Positions 29,420 through 38,181 of a stretch of 64,000 bases of DNA are shown one piece after another; positions within the stretch are counted from its first letter, which is position 1, and each line of letters starts with the position of its first letter. The translations under genes were made by a program, and so were the position numbers. Source of the DNA: Chromatiales bacterium (GTDB lineage: Bacteria; Pseudomonadota; Gammaproteobacteria; Steroidobacterales; GCA-2729495); the NCBI GenBank assembly GCA_002729495.1, contig PBYE01000009.1, forward strand, positions 64,653-128,652, read 5' to 3'. The notes under the pieces are model-generated. The model worked only from the letters and a program-made list of their open reading frames with translations, made no database searches and was not told where the DNA came from.

Positions 29420-30382
29420 ATGCTGCTGTACCTGATTAGCATCATCGGTGGATTTGCCCTGCTCGTCTGGGGCGCGGACCGTTTTGTCTCGGGTGCCGCG
29501 GCACTGGCAACGTTGCTGGGAGTTCCGCCGCTTATAATCGGCGTCACGATCGTTGGCTTCGGCACCTCCGCGCCTGAAATCATGGTTTCGGCCTCGGCTG
29601 CTGTACAGGAGCTGACCGCCATGGCCGTCGGTAACGCGCTCGGTTCGAATATTGCCAACGTCGGACTGGTGCTGGGTGTGACCGCGATTATTCGACCGAT
29701 TACGGCGGAACTGACGGGCACACTGAGGGTAGAGGTAAACCTTCTTATTGTTCTCACCCTGCTGACGGCTGCGCTCTTTGTCGACTCCAGGCTGAGCAGG
29801 CCTGAGGCGGTGATGTTGTTAGCTTTCTTCCTCGGCTTCATGGTCTGGATCGTCCGCCGCGGGTTACAGGGGCGGCAGGTTTCGGCGGCAGCCAACGGGG
29901 ACAACAATACAATTCCACGGGAAATGACCATGGCCAGTGCCTGGCTGTGGCTGCTGATCGGACTTGTGGTGCTGCTGGCCGGTGCTAATGCCCTGGTCTG
30001 GGGTGCGAAGTACCTGGCAATAAGACTTGGTTTCAGCGAACTGGTTATCGGTCTGACAATCGTCGCGGTAGGTACCAGCTTGCCCGAGCTCGCTGTTTCG
30101 GTAGTCAGCGCAGTGCGGGGCCGTGCCGGCATCGCGATCGGCAATATCATTGGCTCCAACCTGTTCAACCTGCTGGCTGTGGTTGGCATTGCAGGGCTTA
30201 TCCACCCTGCCGGTCTGGATGACAAGATATTGTGGCTGCACTACCCCGTCATGTTCGCCTTTACGCTGGCATTACTGCTCATAGCGTACAATCCCTTTGG
30301 CAAGCCTGGTTTTGGCCGCGGCATCGGGACACTCCTCCTGTCCGGGTTCATTGCCTACCAGGTCTACGTACTGACAGCGTAA
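29420..30382 (+). CDS. Calcium/sodium antiporter, YrbG-like
   Basis: The 320-aa inner-membrane protein (ATG 29420 behind GGTGGG) has about ten hydrophobic helices arranged as two inverted repeats. Each repeat carries the Na/Ca exchanger alpha-motif: GTSAPEIMVSASAAVQ with the following VGNALGSNIANVGLVLG, and GTSLPELAVSVVSAVRG with IGNIIGSNLFNLLAVVG. These are the ion-binding sites. It heads the kds-lpt-rpoN series, as yrbG does in enterics. The transported ion cannot be proved from sequence. Divergent ibaG shares the 208-nt upstream spacer. Confidence 0.93.
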   Translation: MLLYLISIIGGFALLVWGADRFVSGAAALATLLGVPPLIIGVTIVGFGTSAPEIMVSASAAVQELTAMAVGNALGSNIANVGLVLGVTAIIRPITAELTGTLRVEVNLLIVLTLLTAALFVDSRLSRPEAVMLLAFFLGFMVWIVRRGLQGRQVSAAANGDNNTIPREMTMASAWLWLLIGLVVLLAGANALVWGAKYLAIRLGFSELVIGLTIVAVGTSLPELAVSVVSAVRGRAGIAIGNIIGSNLFNLLAVVGIAGLIHPAGLDDKILWLHYPVMFAFTLALLLIAYNPFGKPGFGRGIGTLLLSGFIAYQVYVLTA

Positions 30383-30412
30383 AACGACAAAGCCGAAGCG
30401 GAGTTCCAGCGC

Positions 30413-31396
30413 ATGACCGAATCGCCGGAGAAAACTGATCAGGGCGCGATTGCCCGACGCGTACTCGGAATCGAGGCACGCGCCATCGAGAGCCTTGTAC
30501 CGCGCATTGGCAAGAGCTTCGCTGCCGCCTGTCAACTGTGCCTGGACTGTGACGGCCGGGTCGTCGTTACCGGCATGGGGAAATCGGGACACATCGCCGG
30601 AAAAATTGCGGCGACGCTCGCCAGCACCGGTACACCGGCCTTTTTTGTACATCCGGCTGAGGCCAGCCATGGCGACGTGGGCATGGTGACCCGCAAGGAT
30701 GTCGTTATAGCGTTGTCAAACTCAGGCGAAACAACAGAAGTCGTTACGCTGCTGCCGCTCCTTAAACGACTCGGCGTCCACCTGATTGTGCTGACCGGTA
30801 AGGCCGGTTCAACAATTGCGGAAGCGGCCAGCGTCGTGCTCGATATCGCTGTTGACGAGGAAGCCTGCCCCTTGAACCTTGCGCCAACCGCAAGTACCAG
30901 TGCCGCGCTTGCGATGGGTGACGCGCTGGCGGTCGCCCTGCTCGAGAGCCGCGGTTTTACCCAGGAAGATTTTGCACTTTCCCACCCGGGCGGCGCGCTG
31001 GGCAGAAAATTGCTCCTGCGCGTAGACGACCTGATGCGCACCGGTGCCGAGATTCCGATGGTTGGCACCACAACGCCTGTAGTCGAGGGTCTTATGGAGA
31101 TGACCGGCAAAGGGTTGGGAATGACAGCGATTACGGGCGACAGTGGCAAGATACTGGGCATATTCACGGATGGCGACCTGCGCCGGCGGCTTGATGAGGG
31201 CCTCGACCTGCGCAAGGCAACGATGGACGAGGTCATGACCAAGGACTGCAAGACGGTCACGCCCGACATGCTTGCAGCCGAGGCGGTGCACTTACTCGAG
31301 CAACACAAGATTAATGCGCTGATCGTCGTAGACAGCTCCGACAAACCGGTGGGTGCGTTGAACGTTCATGATCTGTTTCGCGCGGGAGTAATGTAA
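30413..31396 (+). CDS. kdsD: D-arabinose-5-phosphate isomerase KdsD
   Basis: KdsD interconverts ribulose-5-phosphate and arabinose-5-phosphate, the first step to Kdo for LPS. The 327-aa protein has an N-terminal SIS domain (VVVTGMGKSGHIAGKIAATLASTGTPAFFVHPAEASHGDVGM, ALSNSGETTEV, FALSHPGGALGRKLL) followed by two CBS repeats (VGTTTPVVEGLMEMTGKGLGM; DEVMTKDCKTVTPDMLAAEA). That order and length are diagnostic. It sits between the antiporter and kdsC, two nt before the latter. Confidence 0.97.
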   Translation: MTESPEKTDQGAIARRVLGIEARAIESLVPRIGKSFAAACQLCLDCDGRVVVTGMGKSGHIAGKIAATLASTGTPAFFVHPAEASHGDVGMVTRKDVVIALSNSGETTEVVTLLPLLKRLGVHLIVLTGKAGSTIAEAASVVLDIAVDEEACPLNLAPTASTSAALAMGDALAVALLESRGFTQEDFALSHPGGALGRKLLLRVDDLMRTGAEIPMVGTTTPVVEGLMEMTGKGLGMTAITGDSGKILGIFTDGDLRRRLDEGLDLRKATMDEVMTKDCKTVTPDMLAAEAVHLLEQHKINALIVVDSSDKPVGALNVHDLFRAGVM

Positions 31397-31398
31397 CC

Positions 31399-31923
31399 GT
31401 GGTTTATAAGAAAGTTGACCTGGATAAGGTTCGCAAACAGGCTTCCGGTGTTGAACTTCTGGTGCTGGATGTAGATGGTGTGCTTACCGATGGCCGACTG
31501 CATTTCGATGCGAAGGGAAACGAGTTCAAGGTCTTTCATGCGCGCGATGGTTATGGCATCCGTCGCTTGCTGGAAGCCGGAGTGCAGATCGCAATTATTT
31601 CCGGTCGAAAGTCAGTCGCCGTGGAGAAACGTGCAGCCGAGCTGATAATTCCTCATGTGAAGCTCGGAGTAAAAGATAAGCTCGCGGAGCTGAACAAACT
31701 GGCAAACAGCTTGGGCATAGATGCCGGCGCAACGGCATGTGTCGGCGACGACATTCCGGACCTGGCCTGTATGAAGCAGGCGGGACTGGCGATAGCCGTC
31801 GCGGATGCTCACCCAGATCTGGATGCGGTCGCCGACTGGCACACTCACAACGGCGGCGGACAGGGCGCTGTTCGTGAAGTTTGCGACCTGCTGTTAGCCG
31901 CACGCCTGGATACCGGCAGTTGA
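31399..31923 (+). CDS. kdsC: 3-deoxy-D-manno-octulosonate 8-phosphate phosphatase KdsC
   Basis: KdsC removes phosphate from Kdo-8-phosphate. The 174-aa HAD-type C0 phosphatase has the nucleophile motif LLVLDVDGVLTDG, FHARDGYGIRRL, motif II IISGRKS, the lysine KDK, and GDDIPDLACM for Mg binding. It lacks a cap domain, as expected for this tetrameric family. GTG 31399 is the start, two nt after kdsD; lptC follows one nt after its stop. Confidence 0.97.
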   Translation: MVYKKVDLDKVRKQASGVELLVLDVDGVLTDGRLHFDAKGNEFKVFHARDGYGIRRLLEAGVQIAIISGRKSVAVEKRAAELIIPHVKLGVKDKLAELNKLANSLGIDAGATACVGDDIPDLACMKQAGLAIAVADAHPDLDAVADWHTHNGGGQGAVREVCDLLLAARLDTGS

Positions 31924-31924
31924 G

Positions 31925-32485
31925 ATGAATACCCCGGAACCACGCATGCTGCTTGCCTTCTCCCTGCTGCTGGCCGGTGCGCTGGGCAGCGGCTTCGTGC
32001 TGGTCGCATCCCGTAACGACGAGGCGAAAACGGCACGGCCCGAGCTTAGCCTCGCCTTTTACCTGGATCGGGCGGAAATAGCCGGGACCGGGGAGGATGG
32101 TGAACTGCTGTACCAGGTATGGACAGAGAAGGCTTCGCAGCCAACCGCCGATTCCAGCCTCGATCTGACCCGTGTACGGATGCGCTACGGCGATCTGGAA
32201 GGCTCGTGGGAGCTAAAAGCCAACTCGGCCAGAATCCCGGCCGAAACAAGTATGATTATGCTGCGCGGAAACGTTATTGCGGCTTCAAAAGACGATGAAA
32301 ACAACACGACCGTGATCAGGACACAGCAGCTCGATATAGATACGGAGGCCCAGAAAGCCAACACTCCGCGCAAAGTAGTGTTGGAATTCAATGGCACCAA
32401 GCTCAATGCCACGGGCATGCACGCCGACTTTGAAAATAACCGGCTGGAATTATTGTCGAACGTCAATGGAAAATTTCTACCCTGA
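31925..32485 (+). CDS. lptC: LPS export protein LptC
   Basis: LptC is a bitopic inner-membrane protein that receives LPS from LptBFG and passes it to LptA. The 186-aa protein has one N-terminal helix (MLLAFSLLLAGALGSGFVLVA) and a periplasmic beta-jellyroll. Segments such as FYLDRAEIAGTGEDGELLYQVWTEKASQ, WELKANSARIPAETSMIMLRGNV and LNATGMHADFENNRLELLSNVNGKF fit the family. The identity is supported strongly by its place between kdsC and lptA, because LptC sequences vary. Confidence 0.93.
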   Translation: MNTPEPRMLLAFSLLLAGALGSGFVLVASRNDEAKTARPELSLAFYLDRAEIAGTGEDGELLYQVWTEKASQPTADSSLDLTRVRMRYGDLEGSWELKANSARIPAETSMIMLRGNVIAASKDDENNTTVIRTQQLDIDTEAQKANTPRKVVLEFNGTKLNATGMHADFENNRLELLSNVNGKFLP

Positions 32486-32486
32486 T

Positions 32487-33119
32487 ATGACAAAGCCGTG
32501 GTACGCGCAGGTGTTCAGGATGCTATCTCTGTTATTCCTGTTCACCTGTTTCGCGGCAGTGGAAGTGGTCTGTGCGCAGAATGACAATTCAGATGAACCG
32601 ATTACAATTGATGCAGATTCTTCCGAGTTCGATTACGGAGCTGATAAACTGATATTTCGGGGGCTGCGGCTGGACCAGGGCACACTGGGAATCCAGGCCG
32701 ATATTGCTGAAGCCGCCAGACTGGACTTCAACGAGGGAACCTGGACTTTCAGCGGCAATGTTGTTGTTGAATCCGAAACAGCAACATTGTATTGCGATAG
32801 TGCCCGCTTCACCGTTGCTGATCACCAGTTAACCGAGGCTGAACTAACCGGTACGCCGGCACGTTTCGAACAATTTATAAAGGAATCCGGAAAGGTTAAC
32901 AGCGGCGAGGCGGAACAGATTACTTATTACCTGGATAAAAACATCCTGCGGCTAAGTAATGATGCCCGCTTTAGTGACGGTACCAACGAAATAACAAGTG
33001 ACCTGATTACTTACAATTTGCAGGAAAAACACCTTAGCGCAGACTCGGGCAATACCGGCCCTGTTAAGATACTTATTGAGCCGCCTGACAAGGAATCGGA
33101 TACGAAAGAAGCACCGTGA
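32487..33119 (+). CDS. lptA: Periplasmic LPS transport protein LptA
   Basis: LptA forms the periplasmic bridge that carries LPS to the outer membrane. From ATG 32487 the 210-aa product has a signal peptide ([20 protein letters not shown], cleavage likely after ...VCA). The OstA/LptA fold follows: [87 protein letters not shown]. An ATG at 32466 overlapping lptC is the alternative start; neither has a strong SD. The 3' end overlaps lptB by 4 nt. Confidence 0.94.
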   Translation: MTKPWYAQVFRMLSLLFLFTCFAAVEVVCAQNDNSDEPITIDADSSEFDYGADKLIFRGLRLDQGTLGIQADIAEAARLDFNEGTWTFSGNVVVESETATLYCDSARFTVADHQLTEAELTGTPARFEQFIKESGKVNSGEAEQITYYLDKNILRLSNDARFSDGTNEITSDLITYNLQEKHLSADSGNTGPVKILIEPPDKESDTKEAP

Positions 33120-33841
33120 GCATCCTCAGCGCTGAAAATATAAGCAAAAATTTCAAGTTCAAGGAAGTTGTCAAAAACATTTCTTTCGAGATCAATAGCG
33201 GCGAAGTTGTTGGTTTGCTTGGACCCAATGGTGCGGGAAAAACCACTGCCTTTTACGTGGTGGTAGGGCTGGTCCAGGCCGATACGGGAAAAGTTATTCT
33301 GGATGGCCGTGACGTAACGGCTCTTCCTATGCACCAGCGCGCAAAGCTTGGTCTTGGCTACCTGCCGCAGGAGGCATCAATATTCCGGAAACTGACAGTT
33401 GCCAAAAATATCATGGCGATACTCCAGACCCGTGACGAGTTGGCTCGCGCGGACCGTGAACGAATACTTGAGGAGCTGCTGGAAGAGCTCCACATAGGGC
33501 ACGTACGCAACAGCCCGGGGCTGAGCCTTTCGGGCGGCGAGCGCCGCCGTGTAGAGATCGCGCGCGCGCTTGCAGTGGAACCGCGCTTTATTCTGCTGGA
33601 TGAGCCTTTCGCCGGGGTAGACCCTATTTCGATTCTGGATATTCAGCGCATAATCAAGCATCTGTCGGAAAGAGGTATCGGAGTTCTGATTACCGACCAT
33701 AATGTGCGCGAGACACTTGGAATTTGTTGCCGGGCCTATATTGTCAACCAGGGTGCCGTAATAGCTTCAGGCACACCGGATGCAATTCTGGGCAATCAAC
33801 ATGTAAGAGAAGTTTACCTGGGAGAAAGTTTCGAGTTGTAG
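33116..33841 (+). CDS. lptB: LPS export ABC ATPase LptB
   Basis: LptB powers LPS extraction from the inner membrane with LptF and LptG. The 241-aa ATPase has Walker [13 protein letters not shown], the Q-loop [18 protein letters not shown], the signature [15 protein letters not shown], Walker [14 protein letters not shown], and the H-loop [10 protein letters not shown]. The PxxAGVDPISxxDI wording is typical of LptB. GTG 33116 overlaps the lptA stop (GTGA), implying coupling. Confidence 0.98.
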   Translation: MSILSAENISKNFKFKEVVKNISFEINSGEVVGLLGPNGAGKTTAFYVVVGLVQADTGKVILDGRDVTALPMHQRAKLGLGYLPQEASIFRKLTVAKNIMAILQTRDELARADRERILEELLEELHIGHVRNSPGLSLSGGERRRVEIARALAVEPRFILLDEPFAGVDPISILDIQRIIKHLSERGIGVLITDHNVRETLGICCRAYIVNQGAVIASGTPDAILGNQHVREVYLGESFEL

Positions 33842-33932
33842 TTAAAGGCTATAAACTTTTGGATCAGCGCGGGAACGCCGTAAAGCCCTTCGGGCAGATG
33901 AGCAAACAGCGGTCAGGAAGACCGCAGCAAAT

Positions 33933-35330
33933 ATGGCAAAACTATCGCTGCAGCTAAAACTTGGTCAGCAACTGACCATGACGCCCCAGCTACAGCAGGC
34001 AATACGCCTGCTGCAGATGCCGGTACTTGAGCTGAACACTCAGCTCCTGGAAGCGCTCGAAACCAATGTCATGCTGGAGCAGGAGGAGCCGGGTGATGCA
34101 ACCACGGCCGGTGACGATGCGACGGTAGTAGCCGGCGAAGATATCGATCAGGGCGAGTGGGCCGACATTTACGGGTCGGGACGCCGCAGTGAAAACTGGT
34201 CAGGCACAGATCAGCCACAGGTGGACGTACCGGATACCAGCGGGGACAGCCTGCAGGACCATCTGCTCTGGCAACTGGAAATCGACGACATTACCCCGCG
34301 GGAGGCTGCGGCGGGCCAGGCTATTGTTGACAGCATCAATGACGACGGCTACCTCGTTGAAGACCTCGATACCATTTTAAATACACTTCCGCCGGAAGCC
34401 GGCTTTACCCTGCCCGAAGTAGAAGCCGTGCTCATGCGAATTCAGCAACTTGATCCCGCCGGCGTAGGAGCGCGGGATCTCAGTGAATGCATCAGCATCC
34501 AGCTTGGCCAGCTTGACTCGTCTGAACCCGCTCGTGAGCTGGCGTTAAAAATTGCCGGCAGCGAACTGGACATGGTCGCGGAGCACGAGTACGCGATGTT
34601 ACGCCGCCGGCTGAGTGTGTCCGATGCCGAACTGGACATTGCGATTGCACTGATTCGCTCGTGCCACCCCAAACCCGGTTCAACCATCCAGACCGCCGCC
34701 GCGGAATACGTAATACCCGATGTTTATGTACGCAAACAGGACGGTCGCTGGGTTGTAGATGTCAATCGCAGCATCGCGCCGCGCCTGCGGGTTAACCAGG
34801 CTTATGCGGACCTGCTCCGCGGCAACGGTGAGCACACCACACTACGCACCCAGCTACAGGAAGCCCGCTGGCTCGTGCGCAGCCTGGAAATTCGCCATGA
34901 CACACTATTGCGGGTCGCCATCTCCATAGTCGAACGCCAGGTCGATTTTTTTGAGCATGGTGAAGAAGCCATGAAACCTATGATTCTGAAAGATATTGCT
35001 GAGACCTTGCAGATGCATGAATCCACCATCTCGCGGGTCACCACGAGCAAGTTCATGCGCACGCCGCGCGGCGTCTTCGAATTCCGGTATTTCTTTTCGA
35101 GCCAGCTCAGCTCAGATGATGGCAGCGAACAATCGTCAACCGCGATTCGGGCGCGGATTAAACGACTTGTCGGCCAGGAGAACCCGGCCAAGCCCTTAAG
35201 CGACAACAAGATTACTAAAATGCTGGAAGGCGAAGGCATCAAGGTCGCCAGACGCACCGTAGCAAAGTACCGCGAAGCAATGAATATTGCGCCGTCAAAT
35301 GAACGGCGGGAACGTGTCGCACGGCGTTAA
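33933..35330 (+). CDS. rpoN: RNA polymerase sigma-54 factor RpoN
   Basis: RpoN directs transcription from -24/-12 promoters that need AAA+ activators. The 465-aa protein has region I (SLQLKLGQQLTMTPQLQQAIRLLQMPVLELN), the acidic region II (about 45-110), and region III with the core-binding part (DDITPREAAAGQAIVDSINDDGYL, LDPAGVGARDLSECI), the HTH (LKDIAETLQMHESTISRVTTSKFMRTPRGVF) and the RpoN box ARRTVAKYRE. It follows lptB and precedes hpf, the conserved arrangement. Confidence 0.98.
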   Translation: MAKLSLQLKLGQQLTMTPQLQQAIRLLQMPVLELNTQLLEALETNVMLEQEEPGDATTAGDDATVVAGEDIDQGEWADIYGSGRRSENWSGTDQPQVDVPDTSGDSLQDHLLWQLEIDDITPREAAAGQAIVDSINDDGYLVEDLDTILNTLPPEAGFTLPEVEAVLMRIQQLDPAGVGARDLSECISIQLGQLDSSEPARELALKIAGSELDMVAEHEYAMLRRRLSVSDAELDIAIALIRSCHPKPGSTIQTAAAEYVIPDVYVRKQDGRWVVDVNRSIAPRLRVNQAYADLLRGNGEHTTLRTQLQEARWLVRSLEIRHDTLLRVAISIVERQVDFFEHGEEAMKPMILKDIAETLQMHESTISRVTTSKFMRTPRGVFEFRYFFSSQLSSDDGSEQSSTAIRARIKRLVGQENPAKPLSDNKITKMLEGEGIKVARRTVAKYREAMNIAPSNERRERVARR

Positions 35331-35498
35331 CCGGCGGCCCGGGGAGGTGAGCAGGTTTATGTAAACCATATACGCTACAGCCAGCAAGAAAAGGCTCAAA
35401 GCCCACTGATAGCGGCGTTTTGGTAACTACAGCCAAATTCATTTGACGGACCGGGCAGCGAGCGAGACGATAGTCTTCTATTAAGGAGTAAAAGGGAT

Positions 35499-35819
35499 AT
35501 GCAAATAAATCTGACCGGTCATCATGTCGAGATCACCCCATCACTTCGAGACTATTTAAATGAAAAACTGGAACGTATAGAGCGACATTTCGAACACGCC
35601 ACCGATATACACTGCATCCTGACCGTCGAAAAACTTCAACACAAAGCAGAAGCGACCCTTAATGTAAGTGGTAGTGCATTGCACGCACATTCCGTCGAAG
35701 AAGATATGTATGCCGCGATAGATTCCCTGGCCGACAAACTGGACCGCCAGGTACGTAAATACAAAGAAAAACTGACCGATCATCGCGCCAGAGAAAGCGA
35801 TAAGAGGAATTTTTCCTGA
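35499..35819 (+). CDS. hpf: Short ribosome hibernation promoting factor
   Basis: HPF binds the 30S decoding region and promotes formation of inactive 100S ribosomes in stationary phase. The 106-aa protein is the short form: MQINLTGHHVEITPSLRDYLNEKLERIERHF, LQHKAEATLNVSGSALHAHSVEEDMYAAIDSLADKLDRQVRKYKEKLTDH. The strand-helix pattern and D/E-K-L-RQ helix are typical. A good SD (AAGGAG) precedes the ATG. It lies between rpoN and rapZ without the ptsN that normally follows. Confidence 0.96.
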   Translation: MQINLTGHHVEITPSLRDYLNEKLERIERHFEHATDIHCILTVEKLQHKAEATLNVSGSALHAHSVEEDMYAAIDSLADKLDRQVRKYKEKLTDHRARESDKRNFS

Positions 35820-35820
35820 A

Positions 35821-36675
35821 ATGCGATTAATTATCGTAAGCGGCCTGTCAGGCTCAGGTAAGTCCGTCGCGCTCGATGCGCTTGAAGACATGGGCTTTTA
35901 CTGCATCGATAATGTCCCTGCCGCCCTCCTCGGCGGCCTCATCACCCAGACCATTGAAGCCCGGGACGCACTGTACGACAACATGGCAGTGGGCGTTGAC
36001 GCGCGGAACCGCGCCGCTGATTTGAAATCGTTGCCAGACCTCCTGCGCTCCCTAAAGGAACAGGGTGTGCGCTGTGAAATTGTTTTCCTGCACGCCGATG
36101 ACCAGGTGCTGCTGAAGCGCTACCGGGAAACACGGCGGCGCCATCCGCTCCGCGCCAAAGACATGAGCCTGCAGGACGCCGTCCACAAGGAGCGTGAACT
36201 GCTGGGACCGATCACGTACTCAGCAGACCTAGTTATCGATACCACCCAAACGAGCATTTACGAGTTGCGGGACTCGCTGAACCAACGCGTTTCCAAAAGC
36301 GGCGGCGAAGGTCTTTCCATACAGATCGAGTCTTTCGGCTTCAAACATGGCGTGCCCTTTGATGCCGATTTTGTATTTGATGTTCGCTGCCTGCCCAATC
36401 CTTACTGGGACCCGGCGATGCGGCTCATGACCGGCCGGGATCCCAGCGTTATAGAGTTCCTCGAAAACCACAAAATTACGAAGTCGATGCTTAACGATAT
36501 TCTGGAATTTCTGCGCAACCGGATCCCGGAATACAGAGAACACAAACGCAATTATCTGACGATCGCCATCGGATGCACGGGCGGTCAGCACCGCTCCGTA
36601 TACCTCGCCGACAAGATTGTCAGTGCACTTGAAGGCGACAACCAGAACGTTTTGCTGAGACACAATGAGCTCTAG
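35821..36675 (+). CDS. rapZ: RNase adapter / nucleotide-binding protein RapZ
   Basis: In enterics RapZ binds the sRNA GlmZ and recruits RNase E, tuning GlmS and so the supply of UDP-GlcNAc for the cell wall. The 284-aa protein has a Walker A GLSGSGKSVAL near the N-terminus, FYCIDNVPAALL, RYRETRRRHPL, ESFGFKHGVPFDADFVFDVRCLPNPYWDP, and the C-terminal GCTGGQHRSVYLADK, the RNA-binding and phospho-sugar-sensing region. It starts one nt after the hpf stop. ptsN and npr, its usual neighbours, are absent. Confidence 0.96.
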   Translation: MRLIIVSGLSGSGKSVALDALEDMGFYCIDNVPAALLGGLITQTIEARDALYDNMAVGVDARNRAADLKSLPDLLRSLKEQGVRCEIVFLHADDQVLLKRYRETRRRHPLRAKDMSLQDAVHKERELLGPITYSADLVIDTTQTSIYELRDSLNQRVSKSGGEGLSIQIESFGFKHGVPFDADFVFDVRCLPNPYWDPAMRLMTGRDPSVIEFLENHKITKSMLNDILEFLRNRIPEYREHKRNYLTIAIGCTGGQHRSVYLADKIVSALEGDNQNVLLRHNEL

Positions 36676-36831
36676 GCATCATCCGATGTAATCCCGGTCG
36701 AACCCGTCACTGCGTGACCTGAACCCGGTTCCCGGCTAAACTCGCCCTGCCCGATCCCGGATAGCTAGTCCTCCGCCAGCCTTCCGGGCGGGAAGAATCT
36801 TTACAGCCGCGTCATAGCCGAGGGGTCCGCG

Positions 36832-38181
36832 ATGGAACTCGAAGCAAACAATAAAACTGATCTCAGCGCGCTCAGCGATGCACTGGAGCGCGGCATGATG
36901 CAGCGGGCGACAGGCCTGATCGCAGACCTGAACCCGGCTGAAGTGGCACGCCTGATTGAATGCCTGCCGCCGGCCAAGCGCAGCATCGTCTGGAATCTTG
37001 TAGATAAGGACGATGATGGCGAAGTGCTCGCCGCCCTGAATGACGAGGTGCGCACGCGCCTGATGGAGGGTATGGACCTGGCAGAGCTCCTGGTTGCAAC
37101 AGAAGACATGGATCTCGATGATCTTGCCGACGTCGTTGCCGACCTGCCGGAGTCAATTAATCAGGAAGTTGTTCGATCTCTTAATCAGCGCGATCGTGAG
37201 CGCCTTGAGGCAGTGCTTTCGTACCCGGAGGATAGTGCCGGCGGCATCATGAATCCTGACACGATTTCAGTAAGGCCGAATGTCACCCTCGAAGTGGTGC
37301 AGCGCTACTTGCGGGCTCTCGAGACATTTTCAGATAATACCTACGCGCTGTTTGTTGTTGACAGGAACGACCATTACCTCGGCAAGTTGCGGCTTGCCAT
37401 GATCGTGACCAGCGATCCCCAGGCCCTGGTGCGCGACGTGATGGACGGCAGTGCGGAAACATTTACCGCAGAGATGCCGGCGGCAGAAGTCGCGCGTGAT
37501 TTTCAGAATCTTGATCTCGTGTCCGCGCCGGTCGTTGACGAGAACGGACGCCTGCTCGGCCAGATTACGATTGATGACATCGTAGACGTTATCCAGGAAC
37601 GGGCTGATCACGACATACTCAGCATGGCCGGCCTCGACGAGGAAGATGATATATTCGCGCCCGTCGTGACAAGCGCCGGGCGGCGCGCCATCTGGCTGGG
37701 GGTCAACCTGGCCACTGCATTCCTTGCCGCGGCGGTCGTCGGCATGTTCGAGGAAACGCTCGCCCAGGTAGTGACACTGGCTGTACTCATGCCGGTTGTT
37801 GCCAGCATGGGCGGCGTTGCCGGTACCCAGACCCTGACCCTGATGGTGCGCGGCATGGCGCTTGGCCGGGTCGAGGACTCGAACGCACGCTGGTTACTGA
37901 CCAAGGAAGTTGCGGTGGGAATCCTCAACGGCTTTGCCTGGGCCGCTGTTGTCGTGCTTATCACAATCATTTTTTTCAGCGGCTGGGACGTGGGCCTGGT
38001 TATCGGGGCAGCGGTTGCTATCAACCTGATTGTTGCCGCACTGGCTGGTTTCATCGTGCCACTGATACTGCATCGAATGAATATTGATCCGGCGCTCGCC
38101 GGCGGAGTCGTGCTGACAACCGTCACCGATGTTGTTGGCTTTATGACTTTCCTCGGGCTTGGAACTTTATTCCTGACCTGA
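36832..38181 (+). CDS. mgtE: MgtE-family magnesium channel/transporter
   Basis: MgtE is a Mg-gated Mg channel. The 449-aa protein has the N-terminal superhelical domain (about 1-130, DDLADVVADLPESI), two CBS domains (about 131-255, YPEDSAGGIMNPDTISVRPNVTLEVV and ISxPVV-like LVSAPVVDENGRLLGQITIDDIVDVI), and five transmembrane helices. The pore-region motifs LMPVVASMGGVAGTQTLTLMVRG and DPALAGGVVLTTVTDVVGF hold the conserved Asp and Thr residues. GAGGGG precedes the ATG. The 3' end overlaps the convergent patatin gene by 15 nt. Confidence 0.96.
   Translation: MELEANNKTDLSALSDALERGMMQRATGLIADLNPAEVARLIECLPPAKRSIVWNLVDKDDDGEVLAALNDEVRTRLMEGMDLAELLVATEDMDLDDLADVVADLPESINQEVVRSLNQRDRERLEAVLSYPEDSAGGIMNPDTISVRPNVTLEVVQRYLRALETFSDNTYALFVVDRNDHYLGKLRLAMIVTSDPQALVRDVMDGSAETFTAEMPAAEVARDFQNLDLVSAPVVDENGRLLGQITIDDIVDVIQERADHDILSMAGLDEEDDIFAPVVTSAGRRAIWLGVNLATAFLAAAVVGMFEETLAQVVTLAVLMPVVASMGGVAGTQTLTLMVRGMALGRVEDSNARWLLTKEVAVGILNGFAWAAVVVLITIIFFSGWDVGLVIGAAVAINLIVAALAGFIVPLILHRMNIDPALAGGVVLTTVTDVVGFMTFLGLGTLFLT

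Noticed and set aside
29416-30225. A 269-codon minus-strand open frame opposite the antiporter gene
   Set aside because: The translation is Ser/Thr/Pro/Ala-rich, as expected for the complement of a hydrophobic membrane-protein gene; the sense strand has clear Na/Ca exchanger motifs.
30532-31344. A 270-codon minus-strand open frame opposite kdsD
   Set aside because: Antisense shadow of KdsD, with Ser/Arg-rich meaningless translation.
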